From Phyllostachys edulis (Eukaryota > Streptophyta > Magnoliopsida > Poales > Poaceae), in contig CM070553.1 in the NCBI GenBank assembly GCA_036346405.1, positions 72,418,976 to 72,482,975 of the forward strand: a DNA stretch of 64,000 nt, given 5' to 3'. Every line of letters begins with the position of its first letter. Positions within the stretch are counted from its first letter, which is position 1. Positions 49,820 to 61,689 of the stretch are shown here, piece after piece. The translations under genes were made by a program, and so were the position numbers. The notes under the pieces were generated by a model. It searched no databases. It had not been told where the DNA came from and saw nothing but the letters and a program-made list of their open reading frames with translations.

Positions 49820-52565
49820 TACAAGGGTAGTTTTAAAAATCTTATGATTAGTTAGTAGTTGAAAATTCACCTTTCAGTTTTAGTTGAATTTTAATTAAAG
49901 TTTAACATGGACTTTTGATATCAAAATAATTTAACATGATTAAAGTCAAGATCAACAATTGTCCAAACTATTTTATTTGAATTCTATCTGCTTGGATATA
50001 TTTTGTACATTTTTCTAGAACTTTTTCAAGTTCATTTGCTATTTTCTAATTGCCGTTTGTATTTTCTGGTATTTATAAAATAGAAAACTTAATTAAAATC
50101 CGAGTTAAAGGATTTGGGCCGAAACCCATTCCTATCCCACCTCCGACCCAGCCCATGCGGATTTGTTCCTTCTGCGCTGGCCCGTTCGCACGTTTGGACG
50201 AGTCCGAACGCGAACGCGCGTGCGTTCGCTGACGTGTGGGCCCGTGTGGCCGTTCGGACCAGTCCGAAACGCACCCGCATCCTCGTTTCACTAACGATGG
50301 GTCCCGCCTGTCAGGGTTGCCTTCGTCTTCGCATCGCTGTCTTCCTCGTGGAGTCCTTGCCGCGTCCGCCATTGCATATTTCTAGAAGCTCGTCCGACAA
50401 ATCAAGGTTCCAACTAAAACAATCCCGGAAATCATGCTGAACTTGATCTTTATCTTTTCCATATCTTTTGCGATAAAAGTCGTATCTCAATTCGATCTCT
50501 ATCTCTAAGAACTAGCGAGTCTGTATCAACCCCGATTTGGGGATTCCTTATTCGAGTTCAATCTCTGGGTATAAATAGTACCCCCAGGTGCGCATTGGCC
50601 CGCTCATCCCGAAACTCCATCCAATTTCGCCCCAAGAACCCTAGAGTTGCCGGGATTTGAAGAACTAGGGTTTCGGCCGAAACTTGATTTCTTCGAATTC
50701 CTCCACCGCCAGTGACACTCCGCCTCCGTGGATCGCACCATCGTCATCCTCGTCGTTGGGACAACCTCGCGCACCTCTCCATTGCTCCGGAGTGTCTTTG
50801 GTGTTCAACCTCAACAACGCCCGACCTTCGTTCTCCGCTTCGGCCGCAATTCCGGCGAACCCTATCGACCTCTCATGTCAATACCAATACCATTATATGC
50901 ACAATAGCTTTGTCTTTCCAATGCGAGCACTCACCGTCGCCGGCGAGCCACCGTTCGCCGTTGTCAGGCAAACTCGAGGACCTCAACACCGTCAAGGTGA
51001 CGTGGCGTCCCGGTCACTGTCCACTTTGCCATCCACATCAGCCTCTATGCACATGAGGTGCTTGCGTGGCAAACCATTCACGGCCTCATTAGCACACATG
51101 TGTCTGGTCCACCCGTTCTTAGATCCAATCGCTCGGCGGACTTGGTCCACCGTGAGCCGTCTCACTGCCATGTGGGTCCCACATGTCAGGTTTTTCTTTT
51201 ATTTCTTTTCCAGCCGAAATTCTCAGGGCTGACGTCATGCCGACGTCATAATCCGATTTTTCCGTAGGAAATAATTCGGGTTATTCCAGTAATCCTATTT
51301 AGGTTATTTTTTTTAGATTTCATCTCCCAAAGGCCATATATCCTTCATTCGAACTCCGATTGAGCCCATTCAAATTTCTAAATTCATCTAAATTTGAGAT
51401 ATATTTATCTGAGATTTTTATTTAATTTTTGGAGTTTATTTTATCTCTATTATTTATTTGTTTTGTTTATTTGCTTCGTTTGTGAGTAGACGTTGATACT
51501 TCGGGAAACTTTGGAGAAGAAGGAGTGCTTCAAGATCAAGACCAGTACCTAGATCTATTCCAAGGCAAGTTATACCTTTCATCATATTGAAACAAGTTTT
51601 CAAAAGTTATATTGATTCAAATTAATGCATTTACTTTAAAGTATTTATTTAAATGCTTTTGGGTTTAGTTATTATCCTAATTGTTATATCCACCTTGTCT
51701 ATTGTTATGTCATAATCTTTTGTCACCCTAGATTGGTTCATTATTTAGTTGGTATTGTCATAACACCAACGTGGGTTGGTTAGATACGAGTAGATTTCTT
51801 AGCCATACCACGAGTCATCATTTCATGTGAGTTGCAAATATAAATTTGACTAAGTGATTATGGAACTTTGTGTTAAAACTGTGTGCATTGTGTGCTATTA
51901 CTCGTTGATGGCATATGTTGCACTTAACCAACAGGGTGGGAAAAGATTTAGACTGAGGCAAGTAGTGGACAGTAAGTGATATGGTGGAGCTTAGTGCATG
52001 GGATTTAAAAAGATTGGTTACTTAGTTAGAAATTGGAAGTCTTGCCTTGGTCAGTTAATGACTTAACTTTATGTGCCATTGAACTGGGTCTTCCGTACAA
52101 CCACATGCCTGGTATGAGACAAACCTAACTTAGTAGGTTACGGAGTCTCGACATTGATTACTCAGGTAGTAGGTTAGGCTCTGTGCATGGGTGGAGGTGT
52201 GTACTACCAGGTAGATCACATGCTGGACGGTTCGCCGCTTCCCTATCCAACGGTGTGTGTCAGGTTGATTTCCTCCGTGGGTTAGTCCGGCGGTAAAGCA
52301 CATCGGGAGTGTCAATGTTGGAGATGAAGTTTCTGAAAGGTTTTGTTATGATTAGTACTAGCTACACTGGTTATATCGTGTAGGTAAAGTGTACAAACTC
52401 TGCAGAGTGTTAAATCAATCTATTCGAATAGCCACGTCCGCGGTCATGGATATGCTCGGGGATTTCACACGAGGGTTAGATTTTCATAAAGCACTTGGGA
52501 AGGGAGCTGTGTGATCTAAGTCAAATGGTTGTGTGAATAACTTATTTAGACTTTGTGTTCTTTGT
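49820..52565 (+). mobile_element. E6: truncated long LTR
   Basis: Plus-strand long LTR of the E1-E4 type. It has a TATA box at 50570-50578, a GC-rich R region, the ACGTTGATACTTCGGG...GGCAAGTTATACC segment (51490-51600), CTATTCGAATAG (52430) and the TTTCACACGAGGG segment. The 5' terminus is not found (start approximate) and the 3' end is cut at about 52565, where E10 leader begins. ORFs in 50684-51267 lie in the LTR and are not genes. Confidence 0.7.
50570..50578 (+). promoter_or_regulatory. TATA box in E6 LTR
   Basis: TATAAATAG, with a CCCGAAACTCC-type start region about 30 bp on. Confidence 0.55.
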
Positions 52566-53628
52566 GAAACCACCCTAAAGATGATCGCGGCAGGGAGAGA
52601 GAACAAACTAGACGGTCGACAAGAAACCCTAAAACAAGACCAATCTAGACAAGAAAAACCAGCACCAAGACTCGACGATGCAACGACAATTCAACAAAGC
52701 AAACTAAAAAGAACAAATTGCAAAGGCACAAAGGGTGATGGGACAGCGGAAGAACACAACGAACAAATATTTTTGTGGGGCTAATTTTTCTAGGGTTTTA
52801 GGACGATGACATAAACTAATCTAAAAGGGGAAAATTGTGATTACCTAACAGGCAACCATTCTGATACCAAATGATGTGACGGTGGCCCGATCTTCCGAAA
52901 GGTACTGATAAGTCGATTGTGGAGATCACGATGTTAATGATCCAAAGGCTCCGACCCGAACAGATCGAACCCCTCGCAATCACTACACCACTGCTCCGTT
53001 GGTTATCAACCGTGCCGAACGCGGTTGACCTCGCCAAGAAGGCTATCTCCTGCAAGCGAATCGAGAACACAAGCAAGAGAGTAGAAGATGCAATCTGAAA
53101 TTGTATTGCTAATAAATCTTTAAGCTCACAAGTTAGGGTTCCTCAACTGAACGTCCGGCGAGACTGCTAAGCAGAATAAACTCTTAAGAAAAACGCAAGG
53201 AAAACTAAAGGGGTGTGGCCTCCTTATATAGGGGAGGGGGAGCCACACATAGAAAAGAACTAGCGGGGTGGTACTATTCATAGGGTACTGTTCATGTGAA
53301 CAGTACCACCGTGAATAGTGCCCCCAAGGAGGGGAGCGGCTAGGGAGATAGGCCCAAGGATTACAAGGCCCAAAATTGGCCCAAACAGGTGGCGCAACAC
53401 CTTCTTTTGATGATTGTGATGGCATGTAGACGTAACAGCATGGTATGTAGATGTAGCACCATGGCATATAGATATAGCACCAAGACATGTAGAGGTAGCT
53501 CGGTCCAACTTGATAATATGGCATTGCAGTAGCCGAAAAGTCCTATCGGAGAAGATGTGGTTGACGTAGAGGATGTTGTGCAACGGGTCGAAGCAGTGGT
53601 TGCATCCTTAGGGTTGATGTCCTCATCA
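52565..53628 (-). mobile_element. E10: 5' LTR and partial leader of an LTR element
   Basis: The LTR is 52872-53628, minus orientation. The PBS at 52855-52868 reads TGGTATCAGAATGG on the minus strand. The leader continues to about 52565, then is lost together with the rest of the element. The LTR contains a TATA box (53222-53232) and a perfect 11-bp-arm palindrome (53284-53307). It is homologous to the solo LTR at 40582-41388. Confidence 0.8.
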
Positions 53629-56600
53629 CCTTGTTTTCTTTCCTCTGGACCTCCCTCAAGGATGGTTCAGTTCGGGTTGCGGTACTACCACCATCCCTTT
53701 AGCGGTCGTACCGTTCGGTTGAGTTGCGGCATCCTATTCTGGTTTTACCGTTATTTATTTTCGGTACTTCCGACCCCCGGTCGTACCTCTGCAAGGGCGT
53801 GGTACTACCGCCTTTGTTAAGACCTCCTTTGAGCCTTTTTGGACCTCCCTTGCCCGTTGGACCTCCTTAGAGTCCAAAGGACCTCCCTTGACTCCTTGAA
53901 GACCACTTTTGTGTCCTTGCAGACCTACCGCCGTTGTTTTGCGGTCGTACCGCTAGGGTTTAACCTTCCTCGCCTCAGGACCGTTGATGCTTTTGGACGG
54001 CCCGATCTTGAAGGTGCATTCGGACGGTTCGAACATTCCACCCCTTAAGAGCCACCCGATCTGTATCGGACGACTCTAATCTGTTGAGACCTTCGCGCAG
54101 TCCGAACGGCCCCCTTGTCCAGATCCGCCCGATTGAGATCTGACGGCCCTGGGTTTCCCCGCGTCTCTTTGCCTTCGTGGGACTCCTTGCCCTTTTAATC
54201 TTGACCGTAGGACCTCTCTTTTGGAGATCCAACCGTCAGGACCTCCTTGCCCTTTTGATCTTGACCGTAGGACCTCCCTTTGGAGATCTGACCGTCAGGA
54301 CCTCCCCTTGCCTTTGATCTTAACCGTTTAGGATCTCCTTTTGAGAATCTAAGCCATTAAGACCTCTCATTTGTCGGTCTCAGCCGTCAAGGCCCTTTCT
54401 AGCTTGCGGTTGTACCGCATCATAAACCTGGAACTACCGTTACCCGGTCGTACCTCTTCTTGAACACGGTACTACCACCGCCGGCGATATCTTGTCCATC
54501 ATTCGGACTTCTTCGAGTCTTTGGACCTCTTGTCCAGAACCCCCTCTTAGTGTCCTTGGACCTCTTGCCTAGGACCTCCTTTCAGTGTCTTTTGGACCCC
54601 TTGTCCAAGACCTCCTAGTGCCTTTGGACCTCCTGTCCACAGGACCTCCCCGTGGTCTTTTTGCAAAGACAATTCGTGTGGTGGGGACCACCTCCTCGAC
54701 TGGTCGTGTACCTTTTTGACTGGCCCAAACCTTTGTGCACATTTAATGGCTGTCATAGTATATTAAATGCAGTCACTTCTGGGGTACATTGTTTATTTTA
54801 TTTTAGGACATGCCCTGTCCTAACCACACCGATCATTGACACGTTTGCCTGAGCTATTTCCTTGTCCTGTCCCCGGCCGGCTGTAAATAGCCTGGGTGGA
54901 CTTGCCTTTGTAACCTTTTGCTCCTTTGCTAGCCTCCCTGCCGTCGCCTAGCTCCTTCCGAGCTTGAGCTCGAAGCTCCACCGTGTGCAACCGTGGGAGC
55001 TGCTCCCTTCTTCGCCAGAAGGCCTCCCTGTGAATCTTTGCTGGACTCTTGCCTTGAGACCACCCTCTCTTGCTTTGGATCTCCCCTCTCGTTTTGGGCC
55101 TTCTATTTGCCTGGTTTTTGGGTTGAGTTGTGCTCTCGTTCTTCTGAGTCTTTTTGAGTTCTTTTGCCTACATTAGTTTTGCTTATTGGGTTCTTTGCGA
55201 TCGTGTAGATCCCGAGCTTGAGGAGTATTTGGACCCGGCAGTTTCAACCAAAGGACCAGTACTGTTTGACGAAGGCAAGTCACAGCCCTTGATCATGTTG
55301 AGCCTAGCCTTTTAAAATATAGTTTGTTTTACTTTATCATGCATGGTTACTTTTACGTAAAAAAAATATGTTTGGGCAGTAGCTATTCTTCCTCACTTGA
55401 TATTATGCCTCCTTTGGACTTGTTGCTGGACATGTTGACATGGTCTCCCTTGGACACCTTAGATTGGGTATTTTAGTTGGTATTGCTTGGTATTGCCAAC
55501 ATGGGACCGTAAGTTTATGCTTAGCCTTGCTGTAGAACCATGGGTCTGGTGAATCATGCTTCATCAATCAATAATCTTGACTAATTAAACTATGGAATCG
55601 TGGTGTGGTGCCCTTTGTTAAGCAACTATGGCGGGGATCTGGTATGTTGTGTTGGCTGTGGTGTGAGGCCACTTTGTTTAAAATTTGTGTGCTAAGGCTG
55701 GGTGGTCTTTTGGCAGGTTTAATCACCAAATTGGTTTTGCTTGGGCAAGAAGGCAGGGGGTGAGAAGTGGGTGCTTTGCACATGGGATTGTGGAAGTCTT
55801 GCCTGAGCACAATTAAGGGCTTAACTTTGTGTTCTATTGATCTGGGCCGATCAGTGCAACCACAAGATCACTTTATGGGGTGGTCTGGGCTGAATAATTA
55901 GCAATGAGCTGACTCGGTTCTATTGTGGTTGAGCGCGTGAGGCGTTGGCGCAAGAGGGGGCACCCGATAACCCGGCAGGGGGGAATTGCGAGACCTTAGC
56001 GTGCAGCTCTGAGCCAGTTCAAAGCTTTGTAAAGGCCTTGTCGTGCTCTTTAGACTGCTCACCTTCAGAAGTGAGCAAGGGTCTTTCCGGAACCCATCCC
56101 GCTAGAGAGATCGTGGATTGTGGGTAAAGTTGTACACCTCTACAGAGTATAAAATCTATTCGGATAGTCAAGTCCTTGGTCATGGACAATGCCCAGTGAA
56201 AATGGTGCAAGGGTAGCTTTTGTGAAATTTGTGTTCCTGGGCACTTCATGAGAGGTAGTGGCTTTGCCTCAAGAGACCTTGGCTGGCTTTAGAGGGGTCA
56301 TGGCTGGCTTGAGATGTGGTCCGGGGGCTGGGTTTGAGCTCTAGAGTTGGTGCTCTAGAGGGGCCTTGGGAGAGGTCCTGGCTGTGGGTGCAACCAGACC
56401 TCCCCCAAGTGGTTTGGATGTGAGTTGGTGCTCACTCCCTTCTTTTCAAACAAATGTAGTATGTAATATTGTTTTAACTTGTTGCCTTACAATCTATTAT
56501 GTTATTTACTATCAAATATTGCTTTGTGCAACTAACCGTACAGCTCTCCATTGGTAAGCCATTGTATGATTATTAATTGCATAATGCTCCCCTGTGATTT

Positions 56601-57218
56601 GCTGAGTACATTCAAAAGTACTCATGGCTTTAAGCCCTGTGTCAAGGCAGTGCATGAAGATGACCAAGTGTAGGGAAGCTCAGTCCTCTTTGAAGAGGAT
56701 TTCTTTGATGATCCCGCTGCCTAGGATGTCCTCCACTCGATAGCCTGTGGGCTTGCCGGTTGGCATCTATGCGTTTTGGTGTTTCGGCTGCCAAGGTTCT
56801 TTTGTTGTCGGTTTGTAAGCCCAAGTGGCAAACCTTCTGTAAACAAGCTTGGACCATAAGGTCTTGTTTAATACTAAGTTTAATTTGTCTGCTTCATCTC
56901 TTGTCTTGACCTTGTGGTTGTGATTATACCGAAGTGATTCTATGCGAGCTAGCATCTGGTATCCTGGGACTAGCTCGGTGCACAGAGGTAGGAGCTCCAG
57001 GTGGTCCTACGGGATTTTCCTGAGAGTCCCTGTCAGACCTCCCCTCGGGTTATGCCGCGCGGTACTACCACTGCTCTTGTCGCGATAGTTCCGGTTGTGG
57101 TGAGGTACTACCGCTGCCCTTGTCACGGTAGTACCGGTTGTAAAAAAAATGGTCCTCCCAGACCTCAGAGTGCTCCTTGGGAGTACTTTCCAAGGGTAAC
57201 CCAAGAGGAGTCCTCACA
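53629..57218 (+). mobile_element. E7: long LTR, 3' end intact
   Basis: Plus-strand long LTR. U3 has GGACCTCC-rich repeats (53820-54660), including about 61-bp units with GATCTTGACCGTAGGACCTCC shared with E4. A TATA-like TGTAAATAG lies at 54882-54890. The conserved CTATTCGGATAG (56157) and GAGTAC inverted repeat (56603-56622) are present, and the end is ...GGAGTCCTCACA at 57218. The 5' start is missing at the E10 border. No PBS follows the end, so it is not the 5' LTR of a complete element. Confidence 0.78.
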
Positions 57219-58111
57219 TCTCCTCTCTATTAGCTTAATGTCTTGTGTTGAGTTTGATTTTTACGCTTGAGCCTTAAGTTGTGTCCTGATGTGTGTGTGA
57301 TTTATGCAAGGTGAAGGAGATGGATGAGGGTTGTGCTGGTGGTGGGGTCGCCGCCGTGGTTGCACTGTAGTGAGGTATCACCCTCCCTTACTCCCTCTCT
57401 ATCTCTACTCTGCCCCCTGCTCTGTGATGAAAATGGCTAGTACTTTGTGATTGATGCCGAGGGCTACTACTAGTGTGGTGGGTTTGGACACCCTTGGTCT
57501 TGCTGTCTTGCTGTTGAACTACTCAATGATGTTAATAGTCTTATGCTGAAATTGAATTGATAATTAGTTCATATTAATAGTCCCCTTGCTCTGTGATGTA
57601 ATGATGTTAATAGTCTTATGTTCAAATTGAATTGATAATTAGTTCATATTAATAGTCCCCTTGCTCTATGATGTAAACTGAGGGCTATTGGTGTATGTGC
57701 ATTCTGTGCATCTTGCTTAGTTCATGCTGTGGGTTCAGATTGACAAAAATGATTGGGGCAAAATGGTGGGTTTGGTTAGTGCTCTTTGATGGATACTGAG
57801 GGTTATTGATGCCGGTTCTTTGTACTTGGTGGGCTTACATGGGATGTGGTTCGGATGGGGCTTGGCTGCAATTAACTTTTCAGATTTATAAAGGATAGGC
57901 TAATTTGTAAAGCTGCAATTAACATACAAATTATTTATTAATTGGTGTATATTCTATTCAAAAACAAGACCAAATAAGTCAAAAACTACTACAACACCTC
58001 TTCACCTGTCTCTCGCCATTCATTTCACCTTTGTCTGTGTAATCGTGTTCATGCTGGTCAAGTTCTCCTCCCTTGCGCCCTAAATGCGATATCGACCTAC
58101 CATTCTATTTC
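57219..58111. other. Non-LTR sequence between E7 and hairpin
   Basis: No ORF supported. It contains a 75-bp tandem duplication (57528-57602, 57603-57677). It may be the interior of a non-autonomous CACTA element whose right end is at 58779. Confidence 0.45.
57528..57677. repeat. 75-bp tandem duplication
   Basis: Two near-identical units beginning GATGTTAATAGTCTTATG and ending before the next GATGTTAAT/GATGTAAAC. Very few differences, so it is young. Confidence 0.9.
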
Positions 58112-58165
58112 TGATCTCTTCTTTATAAAGTCTCCAAGTAGTGGCTGCTTGTGCCTTTAAAAGCG

Positions 58166-58242
<77 letters not shown>

Positions 58243-58649
58243 TGTACTCTGACCACTTTCTGGGTGCGTGGACGATGAGACAGCGATCACGGGCAACCTC
58301 ATTGAGCTGCAAGTTCAAGAAGCATGGTTGCGGGAGAAGCGTGGACATAAAATTACACGGATATTGTCGATAGGTAATTGGACTTGACATCAAGGAATGG
58401 TTGGTTCGATACATGAAACCACTTCCCACGGAGTACTGCAGATCCGATCGAAGTGGCTTCATGTATCGCGAACCAACCATTCCGTGATGTCAGGTCCAAT
58501 TACCTATCAACGACATCCAAGTAATTGTATGTCCACACGCCTCCGGCAAAATGTTTTGAACTATATATATATATATATATATATATATGAAGCCGGTTTT
58601 AAAGGCACAAGCAGCCACTGCTTGGAGGTCTTATAGAGAATATATATCA
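58112..58649. repeat. Large imperfect snapback hairpin with (AT)n in both arms
   Basis: Arms pair from 58112 to 58649. Outer blocks share GTGGCTGCTTGTGCCTTTAA. Inner blocks share GATAGGTAATTGGAC and AATGGTTGGTTCG, with the centre near 58430. Each arm has an AT tract (58170-58238 and 58562-58588). About 90 bp is unpaired on the left arm. Confidence 0.88.
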
Positions 58650-58779
58650 CAAACGGTTCGGAGTTAATAACCGTCTGTGATGACCTCATGTCATCACTGA
58701 CCTATAAACTCAGACGGCACTGGAAACCGTCTGTGATGGTGTTTTTGAACCGTCTGTGAAGAACTTTTTTGTAGTAGTG
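58630..58779. mobile_element. CACTA transposon terminus
   Basis: It ends ...GAACTTTTTTGTAGTAGTG, the reverse complement of a CACTACTACAAAAAA start, preceded by four copies of a subterminal ACCGTCTGTGA motif (58660-58760), as in CACTA elements. The opposite CACTA end was not found in the window. It abuts gypsy pol sequence at 58780. Confidence 0.8.
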
Positions 58780-59596
58780 CCCAGTGCTAATTCTACCCGA
58801 TATTCGCAAGGATTTTGATATCTATTGTGATGCTTCGCGTCAAGGATTAGGATGCGTCTTAATGCAAGAAGGAAGAGATGTCGCTTATGTGTCTAGGCAA
58901 TTGAGACCTCATGAGGATAATTATCCTACCCATGATCTAGAACTAGCTGTCGTAGTGCATGCTTTAAAGATTTGGCGTCATTACCTCATCGGTAATCGTT
59001 GTGAAGTTTACACAGATCATAAGAGCCTGAAGTACATTTTCACTCAGTCTGATTTGAACATGAAACAGAGAAGATGGTTGGAGTTAATAAAGGATTATAA
59101 TCTTAGAATCCATTACCATCCCGGTAAGGCCAATGTCGTTGCAGATTCTTTAAGTCGTAAGGGCTACTGTAATGCTTTGGAAGTGAAAGAGAATTGCCCA
59201 GAACTTTATGAGGAATTTCAGAAGCTAAAGCTAGAGATTGTATCTGAAAGATTTGTGGCCAGTCTAGAAGTACAGTCTACCTTAGAAAAGCAGATTCGTG
59301 AAGCTCAACCAAAGGATTCCGTGTTTTCAGACATCAAGAAGAAGATGGCAGAAGGAAAATTCAAAGACTTCACCAAGGATGATCAAGATATAATGTGGAT
59401 CAATGGACATATCTGTGCGCTAGATGTTGATGGATTAAGACAACTAATTCTAAAGGAAGCCCATGCCTCAAAATATTCGATTCACCCTGGAAGTACTAAG
59501 ATGTATCAGGATGTTAAGAATAAGTTTTGGTGGCTAAATCTGAAGCGAGAAGTCGCAGAGTTCGTTGCCTTGTGCAACGTATGTCAGAAAGTATTC
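58780..59596 (+). pseudogene. Ty3/gypsy RNase H and integrase zinc-finger fragment
   Basis: An open frame of about 270 residues that starts and ends inside domains. RNase H opens LILPDIRKDF then IYCDASRQGLGCVLMQEG, with ELAVVVHALKIWRHYLIG and YTDHKSLKYIFTQ, then the HYHPGKANVVADSLSRK end. After a linker comes the H2C2 zinc finger (EAHASKYSIHPGSTKMYQDV, then CNVCQKV). RT is missing upstream (cut by the CACTA end) and the integrase core is missing downstream. Orientation is opposite to the gag/LTR at its right. Confidence 0.9.
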
Positions 59597-60203
59597 CACC
59601 CGGACTGACCAAAGTGATGTTTCTACCACCACAATCCAAAATTGCTTGGTGATTAGCAAGCCAATCCATTCCCAAAATCACATCTAAGGACTTGGTATCT
59701 ATGATTACGAGGTTGGCTAGAAATTCTACCCCTTCTATGACCACTTTAACTTTTGGGCAACCTTTGTTTGTACTCAACTCTGAACCGGGTGATTGAACCA
59801 ACAAATCAGTTTTAAAAGTCAAAGCCTTAAACTGATGCTTTACAGCAAAACTTCGAGAAACAAATGAATGCGAAGCTCTAGAGTCAAACAAAACAGTAGC
59901 AGGTGCTGAATTAACTAGGAACTTACCCAGCACGACGTCCGTGGCTGTTTGGGCTTTCTCCACTATGACAAGGTTCACACGGCCTCTCCCAAAAGGCTGT
60001 GGAGTCCTGACGGCTGCATTTGGAGTTTGATGTGCTCCACGTCCTGCTCCTAGCATAGGGGTTCTGGTTGAAGTAGCTCCCAAATTGAATCTGACAGGTG
60101 TTGGAGCTTGCTTCTGCAGGCAATTGCTGATAGTTGAAACATGTAATTTCCATGGCATGATTGATGTTTCTTGGCTACTGGTTGTTGGTGTTGTTGTTGC
60201 CAA
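59597..60203 (-). pseudogene. E8 protease (retropepsin-like), active site mutated
   Basis: Minus-strand frame with the family's LVNSAPATVLFDS then ASHSFVSRSF entry, an LVIIDTKSLDVILGMDWLAN block (the usual GMDWL landmark) and an ILDCGGRNITL end. The catalytic D-S-G reads D-S-R: codon 59877-59879 is AGA, one G-to-A change from Gly. The frame ends at the inversion junction at about 59597. Inactive, and separated from gag by a frameshift at about 60180. Confidence 0.88.
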
Positions 60204-61157
60204 AGTTACGGAATCCTGGAGTAGCTGGGCGAGGAACCGCTGCAGGGGTCATGGACGCGGTTGGAGGAGTGAAGCGGACATAAGGCTGCGCACTCATCCT
60301 GGATCTTTGTTGATGACTTTGATGGGCACCGTGTTGTATAATCTTTCTCTTGCGAGATTCTTCCAGTTCACGACAAGACTCCTCAATAAGCATGGCATTG
60401 TCTACCAGATGCTGAAAATCCACATAGTTGTTGCCGACGACTTGAACCTTCAAGATAGGGTTGAGTCCATGCTTGAAACGCTTTCGGCGGGCATCATCCG
60501 TGGCAACGTTCTCTTGGGCATAACAGGAGAGTTGAGTGAACTTGTTGAGGTATTCACTCATCTACGAGTTTTCTTATTGTAGCTCACGGAACTCGTTCAT
60601 CTTCATTTCAACCTTTCCATCAGGAATATGAGAGTGGCGAAAAGCTTTAGAAAATTCAGCCCAACTGATAGCTTGATGATTTTCATGGGTGGCACAATAA
60701 TTCTCCCACCATTCCGCGGCAGTACCTTCAAGCTGGTGCGCGACATACAGTACCTTCTCGCGGTTGTCACACCGAGCAATACCAACTTCTTCTATATGGA
60801 ACGCAGTCAGTCATCGGCGTCCAAAGGTTTGGATGAGTTGGAGAAAGTAGGTGGATGCGTCCTCATGAACTCTGCCAATTTGGACTGCTAAAAAGCTGGT
60901 GGTGGTGGCGGTGGCATGGCAACGGTCTAATTATTCTGGTTCATCAATGTCATTAGAGCAGCAGTGGTCGGATTCTGTTAATTCATCATCTGGTTCATAT
61001 TTTGCATCATAGCATTCATCAACTGCGTTTGAGCTGCCATGAACTATCCCAAGCCTTGATCTGCTACGGCGGCTGAAGGAGGTGGTGCATTGAGATCAGC
61101 ACTGGTGTTAGGATCCATTTGTTCACCTTGGCTTGTGGTGTTGCGGGTCTGAACCAT
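60175..61157 (-). pseudogene. E8 gag, degenerate
   Basis: The ATG at 61157 opens MVQTRNTTS, and a Met/Gln/Asn-rich N-terminus follows. The retrotransposon gag core is visible at 60603-60785 in changing frames (DNREKVLYV...LEGTAAEWWENYC-like) and in the 128-residue piece 60175-60561 (EYLNKFTQLSCYAQENVATD, FKHGLNPILKVQV), with a basic, Pro/Thr-rich tail. Two in-frame stops near 60562-60580 and frameshifts inactivate it. No CCHC knuckle was seen in the readable part. Confidence 0.82.
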
Positions 61158-61676
61158 CTTCGTTGAGCAAACTAACGGTTAAAAGATGAGAGGGAATAAG
61201 CAAAAGATAAGTGGTAGAATCATATAGGGGAGCAAGCTACCCAGAAACAGAAAACAACACAGACCATTGCTGAAAAGGCTACAAAAGAAATAATAAACAC
61301 GAGCAACCGAAAATCCTAAAACACACGATCTAGGTGATGCTGACTAGTCTACTTTTAGGGTTGCTCAACTAAGACTAAAACGACAGATCTTGAGACGTCC
61401 AACCCATCCATCGCTTTGATCACCGAAGACTCGTTTCTATATATATTATTGAGGTGAGAGAGGTCAAATTAAATTTTAACATAAAGTTTCGGAATAGACA
61501 AGAGATAAGAACCTAAGAATGATATGAGAATAGAATAGAATAAGATGAGAAAAGAATAGAATAAGACGAGAGGAGAATAACTATTCATCAATTGGTTGGT
61601 TTTATTTATAAAATAAATCTTGAAACTTTTGGCTAAAACGACCATGCTAATTGTGGTTGTGTCCTACAGTCAATAT
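61158..61676 (-). other. E8 untranslated leader
   Basis: About 520 bp between PBS and gag, no ORF. Purine-rich AGAATAGAATAAGA-type repeats at about 61500-61580. Confidence 0.6.
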
Positions 61677-61689
61677 GGCTTTGATACCA
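61677..61689 (-). other. E8 primer-binding site
   Basis: TGGTATCAAAGCC on the minus strand (tRNA-Met complement with one change), four bases from the LTR end at 61694. Confidence 0.9.

Noticed and set aside
50684..51267. ORF of 182 aa and overlapping frames
   Set aside because: Inside the R region of the E6 LTR, no recognisable domain, other LTRs of the family do not preserve the frame.
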